Assembly (NCBI GenBank): GCA_963920665.1
Contig: OY987269.1
Location: forward strand, 11,472,501 to 11,536,500
Direction: 5' to 3'
Length of the DNA: 64,000 bases
Origin: Straminergon stramineum
Taxonomy: Eukaryota > Streptophyta > Bryopsida > Hypnales > Calliergonaceae
A program made the position numbers and the translations under genes. Below the pieces are notes generated by a model. The model worked only from the letters and a program-made list of their open reading frames with translations, was not told the DNA's origin and searched no databases. Shown piece by piece: positions 40,100 to 54,659 of the stretch; the first letter of the stretch is position 1; each line of letters opens with the position of its first letter.

Positions 40100-41314
40100 G
40101 TCCTTCTTGGACCCCGCAAACCCTAATTGCATCGTCATTCTCGCCATTCTCCTCCTCCTCCTCTCCGACCAAGTAAGCTTCCACTCCATCTCCCCCAGAG
40201 CTTCCCCATCGCACAGCACCTCCTGAGTGGCGGAGATTTCAATCTGACCAGGTATGATTTCGATCGTGCCGCGCTCTGGAACGATTCAACTCTCTTTTTT
40301 CGGCCTTCCTTCCCCAGGGGGTCCACTTCTTATCGCATTTGTTTGGCTTTCCGTTAAAAATCTTTCATAAGATTCCTGATTCCTTGATTGGACTTGCGGT
40401 GCTATTGGTCGCCAATTCTTCTCTTGGGACGGAGTCAGTTGTGGGAGAGAAGTTTGGTCTTGTCTCTTCCGCTAGCAGTGTTAATTGTCGGTGGCGTCTC
40501 GTTGTCTGTGTCAAAAGAAATTTGGGACTCTGTGTCGAAGAAATATTCGCTATCTTTAGTGCGGCATTTGTTCCTGGGGATGGTATTCCTTGATGAGGCT
40601 TTGTGTTCGGAGTTTTTGATTGCCGGAATTGCGGTTGAGCTTAATCCTCAGCTTGAGATTTTTGGCTTTGGGGTTTTTTTGCGAAGTTTGCTTGTTTATT
40701 GGTGGCGTTGGTGGTGGTTCCGTCGTTTGTATGAATGGAGTTTTGTAATTTGTTTGTGTTTCATAATCTATCTGCGCCAGAACCTTGTAATTTGAGATGC
40801 CATTCCCTGGGAGATGCGATCGGATTGTTGATTGAGTTTTGGATTGCTTAGGTTGAAGGATTTGTAGTTGACCAAATTAGCTGATCTCGGCTTCAATATA
40901 AGCTTCGTAATTATAAGAAGTTGGAACGTAATGAGAGACGAGATACAAGGAAAGAAAGACCATAATCTGTCAAGGTTGAAGATAGATGTTACAATAGTTA
41001 CCTCTGATTAACAAATAAAGGTCCATTATGAAATAGAGCCGGAGATACTGGACGGTACTTGTGATCTCTAGCTTATGGAAGATGTGAACCTAATGAAAGT
41101 TGTGAATCTTGGCCCATTCGTGATAATTTTAGTCCTATTGTTTGTGCATGAGGTGTCTTGTTCAATTTTGTTCGATATTGATATTTAGTGGTTGCGTTTT
41201 GATTGATGATCGGGTTTGATTGAACGGGTTGTGCAGGTAATTATGGAACAGTGACTATCGTTGGCGAACGTCTGGGTTTGTCTGTCAGGCCTGGAGGAGA
41301 GCTAGGGAGATACC
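40100..41314 (+). promoter_or_regulatory. Guanosine deaminase leader: telo-box, noncoding exon and long 5' UTR intron
   Basis: A telo-box AAACCCTAA at 40118-40126 lies just before or within a pyrimidine-rich leader. A donor after 40251 (CCAG followed by GTATGA) and an acceptor at 41236 (TTGTGCAG) bound a probable 985-bp intron ahead of the coding exon. The open frames at 40127-40795 fall in this leader and intron and are considered spurious. Confidence 0.5.
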
Positions 41315-43654
<2,340 letters not shown>

Positions 43655-46034
43655 TACCAGGAAAGAGAGGTACAACAAACAGATACTAATCGTTTTAAAA
43701 TGTAGATGATATGAAGACACTATTTGATCCATTCAATAGGTCCCCGCTTTTTCAGTTACCTTTAGTTCGTGGTACATCCAGTGGAGGGAGTAGAGTAGAG
43801 TAGAGTAGAGATTACACGACTCATATGTCTTCTTTGGGTTGCATAGTGAACGGTTCTAGAAACTTCACTTAGAGAGCTTCTGGTGAATTGATGTAGAAGC
43901 TGCGAAATCTCATGCAGTATTAACACTTCCTGTTAAAATTAGGACCCTTGCTGGTAGAGTCTGCTTAGTCAGCCTTCTAGATGGAAGGGTTATTATTGCT
44001 TGATTCACTCAAGTACCCGACTTACAGGAAGTGCTTAGTCCCTATACGTTTTGTGACAAGAATGACCTTTCACTGTGATCTTTGTTACCATTGTGACTCT
44101 GAATCGCAGTCTAATCAATCAATCAATCTCTTGTAGCAGAGAATGAAATCCTCTTGGCTTAAGCTGTTTCCACCATGTGTCTTGCTGATCTGAAATATGG
44201 TGTTCATCTCTAGACGAATCTGCAGTATCAAGGTGTGATATTCCTTAGCAATACCGGTTTTGTTTGTTTGATGAGGTCACAATCTTCAAGTGCTGACCTA
44301 GGAAGGAGTTTTTTGGCCTTTGCTGATCTTTACTGTGCAGTGTTCACAATTTGTCTGAATCTTTTGTTATGTTTTTTTGGATAAAAATGTCTCAAACATT
44401 AGAGTTAATTTTGTATTTTATATCATTAGTGTTGCTCTGAGAATAGAGCTTTGGATTTAGGGGAGGTGTTGCTTTCAGTGTACGTCTGTGCAAGAGGATT
44501 CATCCGTGGGTAGGAAATTGATTGGTGCCCGTCATTGGAAATTGATTGGGAATTTTCGGTTCTTTGGGGGTCAAATGTCGATTTTCTCGTAACTTAGATC
44601 ATGATTTCAAGTTTGAACCCTTAAATGTTGAAGCTGACGTTTGTGTCCGATGGATGACTTCACTGTTAAGTGTAGAAAAATAGAATGCACCTATCGGTCC
44701 AATAATCAGAGTAGTTTTGTTGACTACCTTGGTCATGGGGGCTTGGTCCTGTAAGGGTTAACTATGGAAATGAAGATGTTACCGTGTCTTTAAGAAATTC
44801 TCTTAAGGTTTGATCATTCTACTATACTTCAATACCTAAACAATAAAAACTTAATTGAGGTTTTCAGCTTGAGGTTTTCAAGAAATCTTGAAGATAGCAT
44901 CTATAATACTCAACTACAATCCAACTTTTTGAAGTTGTTCTCTTTGTCTTCAAGTGCTACATCTATCAAGCCAAATTTTGTGTTTTGAATCACAATTTGA
45001 ATGTGTGGACAAAATGCAGATGTGTTATTAAATATATGTTCCATAACTTTTTTGAAGTTTGCGTAGAAGGAGAGAATGTTAAGTATCAAGCATAGAAAGT
45101 ATCTTCATAGGCCAAATTTTAATCTATTTATACATTTGTTTCAAATGAATTTTGATGATTTAACTTCAAAAATCCACAAAAATATAAATTTTATCTTCTA
45201 CACTTGAAAATTTGTGTGATTGCCAAAAATGAAGTTTTAATTGATTTTTAGGAAAAAAGCATAAAATTTAGTGATGAAAACACCAACACTTTTCTTACAT
45301 AGTAAAATTTTCAACAATAGGCAAATACTAAATACTTTGTGCTATATGCTTTATAATTTTTGTTTGATTGTGGCAATCTTATTTTTGAATGTAAAAATAG
45401 AAAGACAAGCTAATCTAATTTGCATAGAAATAATAATTTTTTTCCCCTGAAAACATTACTTGAACTAAGTTTAGTGGTGATCATAAAGTAGTTGATTGGG
45501 AATTTAAGGCGGGTTGAGAACACTCTCCTCTGCTACCAGCATGCCATGTAGCACTAAGAAAATTATATATAGTATGAAATTGACCTCAATGTAGAGTATA
45601 ACACTCAATTATCTGACTCTCATAGGAGTAAGTTTCAATCTCTAAAAAGTTGAGATTAGAATGAGATGCTTTAATATATAGTTACCTTATAATAAGGTAA
45701 GTGCACCCATAGTCGACACCAATAGCAAATGAGCATAGCTTTTATTATTAAACATAATTATTTTTACTTAATAAAACTATCAAGTGAAGGACAATTCCTT
45801 TGCACTTAAGCTTACATTATTTGGACACTATTTTAATAGGTTCTGAAATTGTTTGAAGGTGTAACAAAAATGATAGTAGACTCAAATGTTCAAATCAAGT
45901 ACATCTTGTGTCATCAGATCTTAGTGTCACTTTTTGGTCCAAATGTAGGTGTTGCATATTGGATAGTGGGGATTATAGGTGCATGTACCTTAAAATAGAA
46001 GGTTTGAGAATAGACCATTTACTAGCTAATTTAT

Positions 46035-46215
46035 AATTTTGAGGAGTTTGACTTCTTGAAATTAAATTTTCAATTAAATTTTCCTTGAAAGCTAAATGGA
46101 ATTGGCATCTAGTGCAAGTTGCTTCATATTTTTTGGACCTTCGTGGACTTAGATATGAATTTTTAAAGTTAAAATCACATAAAGTTCTTAAAATGTCTAC
46201 TCCTAAAATGTTCAC
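46035..46215 (+). repeat. Dispersed repeat family A, copy 3
   Basis: Shares with 54395-54560 the ordered words GACTTCTTGAAATTAAATTT, AAATTTTCCTTGAAAG, AATGGAATTGGCATCTAG, TTCATATTTTTTGGA and GAATTTTTAAAGTTAAAATC. Minus-strand conceptual translations of the two copies are still similar, but both carry interruptions. Confidence 0.75.
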
Positions 46216-47639
46216 AATTGGTATGTTGAAAAAAACAATATAGACCTCTTTGATGGAGAATGGTTCTTGAATCCAATCTCTTAATAGACCTCCAATCTAA
46301 GATAGTTTAATCCTTCATTGTTTGTCCCCTTCACCATTTTTGTCAAATAGGTGTCTAGTGAAGTGTCACCAAATAATATGTCCTCAAACCATTTGCTTTG
46401 AATGGCTCCTACTTTGCAAATGGCACTTTATAGTTGTAAAGTAACAAGTTTTAGTAAATGGTTTTGAATCTTTTTCATGGCACTTCAAACATGCACCTAT
46501 TGAATACTTTGAAGTTTCTTCTAGTTTTTACTTTGAAAATTCACAAAAAATATAAAAATTTTCCAAATTTTAACTTTTATTTTTTTGAATATTACTAATT
46601 TCTATTTGAGTATAAGGCAAAAATAACACCTAATTGTAATTTTCACTCCAATTATACACACCAACTTAACCCCTAAAGGGCCGGGGGTGTTTGACTTAAG
46701 CTCTTGTTTTCTTGACTAGTTCTTGTAACAAGCATAATTTCTCAAATATGTGATATGATTTTGATGATCGCCACCGTTGAAATGAAAGAAGACTTATGTA
46801 GCAACCCTATGAAAAAAAGATCGATAAAATCACACAATTTTTGAGAAAATGCCACCGTTGACAAAATTGATGAAAGATATCCAATTCTGCAAAACTTTGT
46901 ACATGCGCTGAAATTGAAATGTTGAAATCGGAATGCTCGAAAGTGATCCCAAAACTCTGATTTTTTTTCCACAAGTACATATCATCATGATTTAGATGTG
47001 TGATTTTTTTCAAATCATTTTGAGATGTGGAAAAAAAGATATGAGCACGTGAAGTGATAGCCCAAAGTACTTTATCTATTCTCAAAAAATTCATAGAAAA
47101 TCGCTCACTCAATCATTTCTCGATCAGATTGTACCCATGGATTCAGCAAAAAAAAATCATCTAGGGTCTCTTTGTTGGTCACGGACTATTGGTGAGGTTC
47201 ACATTCCAAATTTTCTACAAATGTAGTTGGAGAAGCCATGTGGTGGCCTTATGGTCCTTTAGGGGTTAAATGAATGGTAATAGATCTTTCTATCTCAATC
47301 CTTAAAGGACATTTGAGGGCTTGGGAGGGCTACCCTAATTTAGATTTCAAAATCTTTTTTAAATGGGTATCATGCAACTTGTTCAAATGACCAATCAAGG
47401 ATGAGTTTCCACCCTCCTCAAGGACATGGGCAACTTCAAAGCCACTATTTAAAATTTTTATCAAACCTTCCAAGCAAAAACTACAAATTCAAATTGTGAT
47501 TCAAAACCCAAGACTTAAAATGATAGATGCATCTTGTGAAGACATAGAGAATGATACCAAGGAAGCTCTCATATAGTTGAATATTGGAAGAGTTTTCTTG
47601 AGGATTCTCTAAAAGTGTAGCCCCTCAATTTGGGTCTAT

Positions 47640-49285
47640 TGTTTAATCCATGACCACTAATTTCAAGATTTACTATCCATCGCTCAATTCGCTATCATCT
47701 TGCAACTAGATATGAATGAAAAAATTTATTTTTATTTCCTAGAGATGAAATCATTTGTCTTCTACAATTCGTAAAAAATTTGGGAAAAATTTGGGAAAAT
47801 TTTGAAAATACTAAGGATTTTTCAAGAAAAAAAATAAAGAAAATTCATATCAAACACAAAATATACTCAAAAAATCTGAATTTTTTACCATATACATATA
47901 TTACAATTTATAACATCATGGTATAAACCAAAGCTACCATATAATTCTAAAACTAAAAAATCAACAAACCATGGTTATAGGTCTAAAGTTCATATTGCTA
48001 TAAAATATTGAAATTTATAAATTTTTCAAAATTTCTAATTGGAGTAGAAATTGCACTTGAAAGGGCATATTCGTTAAAATGAGCCAATTTGGAATCTCCC
48101 ATTATCCTTCATCCTACATTTAGATGATATTAAGTGTTGAATATTGAGAGAATTTGATAAATTGAGACTTTCATATATTAATTCATTTATAAACCTTAGA
48201 TTCTTTAAAGGTTGATGTTTTCATAAAACTTTGATTAATTAGAATAAAGGTCTCCAATAGTGGGGTTGAAGTCTCGAAATATGCAATTTGTCTTAATTTA
48301 ACAAATATGGCCTTTTAATCATCTACATTTAATTAGTTGGACTCAAATTCAAAAATATCAATTTTATGGAGAAACTTCACATCAAGAGTAAATTGCAAGA
48401 AATGACCAAAATACATTATCAACATGGGTGATTTGTGGATCATGCCGATCTTCTTTACAAGAGTCCATAATACCATAATGAAGAAATTTGCAATAATTTT
48501 CACTGAAAACTGTACCCAAGAAAATTTAAGAAAAAATTGGATGAAATTTTTTTTATTTCCATCCTACAATCTTAGATGAAGTCATCCAAACAAACACTTA
48601 GTGTCTCCAATAGTGTTATAGGATTAACCCCTACATGATGTTGCCAAAGTTCTTTATCCTTCAAATGACTTCACCTAAAACTGCAAGATGGAAAAAAACT
48701 TTTTGTCCATCTAATTTTTTTTGGAAGTTGCTTGAATATATTTTCATCCACAGATCACCCATGTTCGTAGTGTATTTTGTCCATTTCTTGCTATTTACTC
48801 TTGATGTGAAATTCAACCATAAAATTGACATTTTTGAATTTGAGTCCAACTAATAAAATAAAGATTATCAAGTGTAGTTTCTATTCCAATTGGAAAATTC
48901 GAAAAAGTCATAAATATTTTATAGCAATATGAACTTTGGGCCTATATCCATGGTAAGTTGATTTTTTAATTTAAGAGTGATATGCTAACTTTGGTTTATA
49001 CCATGATGTTATAAACTATAATATACATCTAAGGTGAAAATTTCAGAGTTTTTTGTGCATATTTCAAATTTAATATGAATTTTCTTCATTTCTTTCTCAA
49101 GAAGTTTAGAGTAACATCAAAATTTTCCCAAAATATTTGAAAATTTTATGACTTGTAGTAGATATATGACTTCATCTTTGAAAAATAAATATAATACTTT
49201 TCATTCATATCTAGTTGCAAAATAGTAGTTAACAAAGTGATGGACATCGAGACTTGAAATCAATGGTCATAAGTTAGGCATGTCT
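47640..49285. repeat. 1.6-kb imperfect palindrome
   Basis: The left arm (about 47640-48600) and right arm (about 48650-49285) are reverse complements: TGCAACTAGATATGAATGAA at 47701 against its complement at 49200, TAACATCATGGTATAAACCA at 47911 against 48992, TTCACATCAAGAGTA at 48376 against 48796-48810. The left arm has about 260 extra bases. The centre lies near 48625. Homologous sequence recurs singly at 53300-53560, so the arms are two members of a dispersed family set head to head. Confidence 0.8.
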
Positions 49286-49299
49286 TTTGGGTTACAATG

Positions 49300-49455
49300 T
49301 GAATCATCTACTAAATAAAAATTAAAAGCATTCTCTAAAGGTCAAACTATTGTGCAAGATCATACCTTTCCTTTTATCACAAAATTCCAGAGATGAACAT
49401 TTCTACTTTTGTCTTACATTGTAGGATTCTTGGTCATTCATCAAGCACTTAGTGT
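49300..49455 (+). repeat. Direct repeat, copy 1 (partner 50355-50505)
   Basis: Shares CATCTACTAAATAAAA / CATCTACTTAAAAAAA, AGGTCAAACTA, GCAAGATCATACCTTTCC / GCAAGATCTCTCCTTTTT, AAATTCCAGAGATGAACA / AAATTCCATGGATGAACA and GATTCTTGGTCATTCATC / GATTCTTTGTCATCCATC with the partner. Confidence 0.75.
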
Positions 49456-50354
49456 TTGCAACAACGTTAGAGCATAGCCACCCAAGCATACCAGATGTGG
49501 CCTCACTACTTCCTTGAGGGCTCTTGTACAAAATTTTGGACCCCCGTTACTCTCTCAAGATAAACTTGAGCTATAGGTTCTTCAAAAAATGGATGGGGCT
49601 TTCAACAATTGGGTGCCCCTTTTGATGTAGGACTATGGATTATAGAGAATCTCTTTATTAGACTTGATCTAAACATGGCAACAAGCATGCAATAAAGCAC
49701 CAATAGCTGCCATATGGCCAAAGATAGGGGATGTACAATAGCACTAGGTCTAGTAAAAGAAGTGCAGCTTGGGTAGAGAGCCTCACACAACATGGAAGGG
49801 TGGGGGACACTTGTTTTGTTTAAACAATGAATCCAAGCCCACTAAAGTGCCCTCCCAAAGTCCCTTTGGTGTGTTATTTTTTGACCCACCTAGATGGCCA
49901 GGCTCTTATTGTAGAGTCACCCATTTCTGACTAGGACCCTATGAACAATCTATAGATATTGGAAAATTCAATAGAGACTATGATTGATTTCTAACCATCA
50001 AGTCTTGGTTTCTAACCATCTTCTAACCATCAATGTGATGACACGTGTGCTTGGTTTTGAGAGCCAATTAAAGTAGTCTTTGAATGAGTAGTTACAGAAG
50101 ACTCTATATGTTGGGTATGAGTCTAGACCAACTTTTGGCTTCTAAAACTCATAGTAGTTTCAATTCAAGGCATAAAATTACTCCAAGAATTTGCAATCCC
50201 CGTAGTTCTATATTTCTACATTGCAAAAAATTTACATTGCTTTATATTGTGGAACAAATGTCTAGAATCACTACTTAAGTGGTCGACTATGGATGGTTCT
50301 ACCATAGTTAACCCTCCAAGGACAGATTCGTGTCCATGGAAATCATCCCTTTTG

Positions 50355-50505
50355 GAATTGTATGACATCATCTACTTAAAAAAAATCCAAAATATTCATT
50401 GGAGGTCAAACTAATAAGCAAGATCTCTCCTTTTTACACCAAATTCCATGGATGAACAATTGCACTTCTATCTTATATAGAAAGATTCTTTGTCATCCAT
50501 CGGCC
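50355..50505 (+). repeat. Direct repeat, copy 2 (partner 49300-49455)
   Basis: See the partner for shared words. It lies directly before the family B copy at 50560. Confidence 0.75.
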
Positions 50506-50559
50506 AAAAGACGTCGGTGTCGACATTTCACTCCTCAACACTCCAACATCCATTTTTGG

Positions 50560-51070
50560 GACAATGAACAAATCAAAACTCAAGTTTCATCCTCCTTATT
50601 GTTTGGATGAAATTCATCCTCATTTGTGGAGACACTTTATCAAGTTGTTGTCCTAACTAAAGGTTGGATTTGGTGTTACTAGAGTACATGTTTTTCTAAA
50701 ATTACAAATGTGCAAGTATGTCAAGTTGTCAAATTGTATTGACTTTAGTTCAAAACTGGATTTGCCAAAATGTGGTCATAGATGTTAAGAACACAAAATT
50801 TTTGAAAAGGCACCATGTGAAGGGAACCTCATTTCAAATCCATTCCAACAAAGATTACTCAAAAAATGATAAATATTTTGCTACAATCAAATTTTGAAGG
50901 AATTTTGGAATTTCTCTTTCAAAATTTATTAAAAAAAAGATTGGTGAATCTAACCATACAAATGGAATCTACAAATCAAAATCTACAACTTTTATTTGTA
51001 TATCAATTCCAAAATATTCTTCCAAATAGCACTTTATAATGATTTTTCTTAAATCGTCAATTCTAAAGAT
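50560..51070 (-). repeat. Dispersed repeat family B, copy 2
   Basis: Reverse-complement partner of 20930-21480. In this orientation it reads TGGAGACACTTTATCAAGTT, GGTTGGATTTGGTGTTACTA, TCAAAATCTACAACTTTTAT and ATATCAATTCCAAAATATTC. Confidence 0.75.
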
Positions 51071-51112
51071 GATTCTGGGTTGGGGTTTTTTTTGGGTTTT
51101 TTTTTGAAATAC

Positions 51113-51333
51113 AAGGGAGGAGTGCCCAATGGCATCTTTATACCCAATGGCATTCCTTTCTAGGTCAAGAATTCATTCTAGAACATAAATGTAGCTGGAT
51201 TATAGATAGCTTATCGGTTTAGGTCAAAAACATAAGCTATCTACTATCTACCAACATTTACAGCCTAAAAAAATTATGCTTTGCAAAATCAAACACCATT
51301 GGGTACATAGATGCCATTGGGTGCTCCTCCCTT
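51113..51333. mobile_element. MITE-like element, copy 1 of an inverted pair
   Basis: 221 bp. The left end AAGGGAGGAGTGCCCAATGG and the right end, read inward, AAGGGAGGAGCACCCAATGG are inverted repeats that continue through ATGGCATCTTTATACCCA / ATGGCATCTATGTACCCA. The interior folds back less strongly. No convincing target duplication is seen, so the superfamily is unassigned. Confidence 0.75.
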
Positions 51334-51420
51334 ACGACCTTCAAGGGTTGCAGCAAGGACTAATATGACACATCCATGGCAACTAGAGTTTGATTCTTGA
51401 TGTTTAGGGGTTAAGAGTCA

Positions 51421-51620
51421 AGGTAAGAGCACCCAATGGCATCCCTGTGCCTAATGGTGTCAAACTCTACATAGCATAATCATTTCAGGCTGTAAATGTA
51501 AGTAGATAGTAGAGAGCTTATTTTTTGACCTAAAATGATAAGATGTTTACAGTCCAACTACGTTTATGTTCTAGAATGAATTCTTGGCCTAGAAAGGGAT
51601 GCCATTGGGTGCTCTTACTT
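51421..51620. mobile_element. MITE-like element, copy 2 of an inverted pair
   Basis: About 200 bp with ends AGGTAAGAGCACCCAATGGC and AAGTAAGAGCACCCAATGGC (read inward). Its interior is the reverse complement of the copy at 51113-51333, for example TCTAGAATGAATTCTTGGCC here against TCAAGAATTCATTCTAGAAC there. It is framed outside by GGGGTTAA on the left and TTAACCC on the right. Confidence 0.75.
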
Positions 51621-53299
51621 TAACCCTTAAATGCCTACGGGTTTGGAGAGACTCACCATCTACTTAATTGTATTTTTGATGAAAGGAGAATACAATAGGC
51701 TTTAGGTCCACAAAGATAGACTATATTGAAGGCAAAAAAATTTCCTATCATACATATTGTAGTTAAGTACATTTTCCAAATGTCAAAACACCAAGTGAAA
51801 AAAAATGTTGAACATGACAAATTGGGAAGTGTAGGGTGGTTCTAAAATAAGTTGTTCGTATACCATGGAGTAAATCCGTATTATTGGGTGGTGAAATACA
51901 ACCCTAGAGAACAAGTCAAGTTTACCCAGAGAAAGGCCACTATGACAAAATTGATGGCCTTTGGTCATTACTCACCGGATTGAGTAGTGTACACAATTCG
52001 AGTGTCAGTTGTAGGGTTTGAGTGTTAGTTGTGAGATTTAGAGATAAACTTTGAAATACCAAATTGTGTTTAGGCATAGAATTGTCAATGCCAAATGAAT
52101 GTTTCTATTTATCCCTAATTGCCCAATCAACTATATATGGTTGATCTAAAATTTCAGGCTTGACATTGTGTAGATAATAAAATACCCTTGACTACTTAAA
52201 AAAATATTATAGGCAATTTTGAAGGTTTACTATTAAAAAAAAATTCACTAAAAAATGGTAAATATTTAATTTGTAAAAGGTCCTCAAAGGCATATATGTA
52301 CCATTAGAAGTAGGATATGATACATTTGCAAAACAAACATTCATGTTTGCTAGGATCTTCAATCCCAACATCCTTCTACCTTTCTGCTTTATTCTTCTTC
52401 ACCCAAGACCTAGACTTCTTCCCCATTCTAGAATTAGAAATAAAAATTATCGATTAAAATACTTTTCAAACATTAATTACAAGAGTCATTTCACTGACAA
52501 ATGTTTCTTAATGCTCTCACATGTTCTATGGTTTAGGTGAATCAATATTTCATAGGGGCACATGTATAAGTAAGTGAAAGCATTGACATGCATATCATCC
52601 AAATGTAAAAAGGTATGATGCTAGGATAATGCTTGAAAACATCTTGTGATGCTACAAGGTTTGTCATAGCAACATTTCGCCAAGGCATTCCCCTATAATT
52701 TAGAAACATGGCTTCAACTTTGGGGACTTCAAAACATCTTGACATGTTGCAAGATAATGTCATAGAAAATCTCAATTGAGGTCCTTGTCAACTTCATAAG
52801 CATTGTTTCTAAATGAACCTTTCCTTGAAATGTGTGTGAAAATAATTATTTCCAATGAATTGTCCATCATGAATCCTCAAAGGGTATGGGATAATTTGAA
52901 GATGAGAGTTTGGCCACTCATTGTCAAAATGCAGGAATTGTGCTCAAAGTAAAATTTCAGACCTCATTTTAGCATAGTAGAATACCTTTTTTCAGAAAAC
53001 TTTGAACTTAGAAAATGTGGGTGATTTAGCTAAGTTTTATCTCTAAAATTTCTTTGGAGGTTTTGAGATTCCAACTAAAAGTTATAAATAAATTTCAGAG
53101 AGGGGTTGGAAGGGACATATTTTTTGACAATTTAAAACATTCTCTTTGAAATTTGTCCATAACTTTTTATTGGAGTCTTGAAATCTCAAACCAATTTTTG
53201 TAAATGAAAGGAAATTTGTCTTGATTTTGCAACTTTTTATAGTTCAAAATTTTTTGAAAAAATTATTCTATTATGCCCAAATGAGGTCTGAAATTCTTC

Positions 53300-53560
53300 T
53301 TTGAAATTATTTGAAAATATTGTGAATTTTTTAAGAGAAAAATGAAAAAAACTCATTTTAAATATAGAATAGACTGACTCAATAAAATCTGAAATTTTCA
53401 CCATGTAAGTACCATTATATTTTAGTGCATAAGAGCATGGTATAAATGAAATTTATCATGCTACTCTAAAATTAGAAAATCAACAAACTAGGTCCAAAGT
53501 TCATATTTCCAAGCAAATCTAAAAAAAATTTGGACCCATTTCACTTTTTCCAAAAAAGTC
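53300..53560 (+). repeat. Third copy of the palindrome-arm repeat
   Basis: Matches 47810-48040: AATCTGAAATTTTCACCAT, CATGGTATAAATGAAA, ACTCTAAAATTAGAAAATCA, CAACAAAC and TAGGTCCAAAGTTCATATT. Confidence 0.75.
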
Positions 53561-54046
53561 AATGGAACTTGAGGACTAGGCGTGCACTCAAGTTGCATTT
53601 GAAGACTAGGACTGCAATGGAGTTGCTATAATTGTTGAGTACCGGCTACATTGGTCACCCTCCGTGCAACCTCTACAACTCCTAACAAGTATTCTCCTTC
53701 ACCCCAATGTATGTCTAAACCCTTGTATTGTATTCTTGGTAGAATACAAGCTTTGCATAGGCACAAAATCTTTAATTTTGCTTTTTTTTTTTTTTTTTAA
53801 ATTGCTAAATTTTCAACTTTATAGTTCAACACATTTCATGTTGATTCCATTTGTGTTATGTTAATGCAACCAGAACACAAACCGTAGGCCATTTCTGGCC
53901 ATCTTGGTGTTAAAGGGTTAAGTTAAATCAAGTTTTGCACTTTGCCAGTTCACAAAAAGAGCCTTGAGCTGCTACAGTTATTTGCTCCAAATTGGGGAAC
54001 CTCCAGCCAGGGAGTCCTCAACGTTTACATTGCATTATCGTTTCCC

Positions 54047-54054
54047 TTATATAG
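54047..54054 (+). promoter_or_regulatory. Possible TATA box of the PLD gene
   Basis: TTATATAG in a GC-richer context. If it is used, the leader would be over 1.2 kb including introns, and the hairpin at 54.5-54.6 kb would lie inside the transcribed region. A start near 54.85 kb is equally possible. Confidence 0.3.
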
Positions 54055-54394
54055 CCATCCAGCTGACATTGTCAGAGCCCGGTTGATAACCCACTAGTAA
54101 CTTACCACCTGTAATGACAAAGGTACTGCCCCTGCCCTACCCTGCCCTGCCCCGTCATGTAGTAAGTTACTATCAGCACAACCGTAGACTAAACTTGTAC
54201 GTCCCAGTACACCCAAGGAACTCTCACCAAGGCCTCCAAGGACAGCTACCGGAGTACGTACCTACCACGCACTTCCCGCTTCCCAAGGCACCAATCACCC
54301 GGTAGGAAATTCGTAACCCACTGTAGTGACTAGTGAGTAGTGAGTAAGGTAGGAGGTCCATGAATTGCTCATGTAAGAGCTGAAACCAGAATTT

Positions 54395-54560
54395 GTGGAG
54401 GTAAAACTTCTTGAAATATTTTTCAGTAAATTTTCCTTGAAGGAAAAATGGAATTGACATCTAACCCAAGTCGTTTCATATTTTTTGGAGTTTTGTAGAA
54501 TTAGTTCTGAATTTTTGAAGTTGAAATGGCAAAGGGCTCTAAAATCGCCCACCTCTGTAA
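54395..54560 (+). repeat. Dispersed repeat family A, copy 4
   Basis: AACTTCTTGAAATATTTTTC, AGTAAATTTTCCTTGAAGG, AATGGAATTGACATCTAACC and TTCATATTTTTTGGAGTTTT match the other copies. It runs into the left arm of the hairpin at 54535. Confidence 0.75.
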
Positions 54561-54647
54561 ATGTGCACTATTTGTACATCATTGGTACAATGAAAAAGTA
54601 GCATGTTCAAATAGTGTACATTTACAGAGGTGGGCGATTTTAGAGCC
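54535..54647. repeat. 40-bp-arm hairpin in the PLD upstream region
   Basis: Arms 54535-54574 and 54608-54647 are reverse complements with one mismatch in 40 bp, around a 33-bp loop. An outer pair of shorter complementary segments (TAAGGTAGGAGGT near 54345; ACCTCCTACCTTA near 54662) brackets it. A MITE is likely. Transcribed, it would form a miRNA-like foldback. Confidence 0.8.
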
Positions 54648-54659
54648 TGTGCGATTTCA

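Larger units (their letters stand above)
43655..53990. other. Long gene-free repeat region
   Basis: About 43655-44400 is probable 3' UTR and flank of the deaminase gene, with a TAGAG microsatellite at about 43790-43810. From 44.5 kb to 54.0 kb I recognise no gene. The region is made of old repeats, some listed separately, with the word TCCTTTAGGGGTTAA or its complement recurring. Confidence 0.55.

Noticed and set aside
40127..40795. Overlapping open frames of 76, 84 and 135 residues
   Set aside because: They fall in the leader and large 5' intron of guanosine deaminase. They are hydrophobic/Trp-rich and lack a plausible coding continuation.
44100..44200. Possible box C/D snoRNA around TGTGATC
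   Set aside because: No proper C box (RTGATGA) paired with a CTGA D box and terminal stem at the right spacing.
49602..49793. 63-residue minus-strand frame suggestive of a retroelement fragment
   Set aside because: Only a loose impression; no reverse transcriptase, integrase, LTR or primer-binding site could be found nearby.
53777..53800. T-rich run considered as a retroposon poly(A) tail
   Set aside because: No upstream gene-like or SINE-like body and no flanking target duplication. Simple homopolymer.
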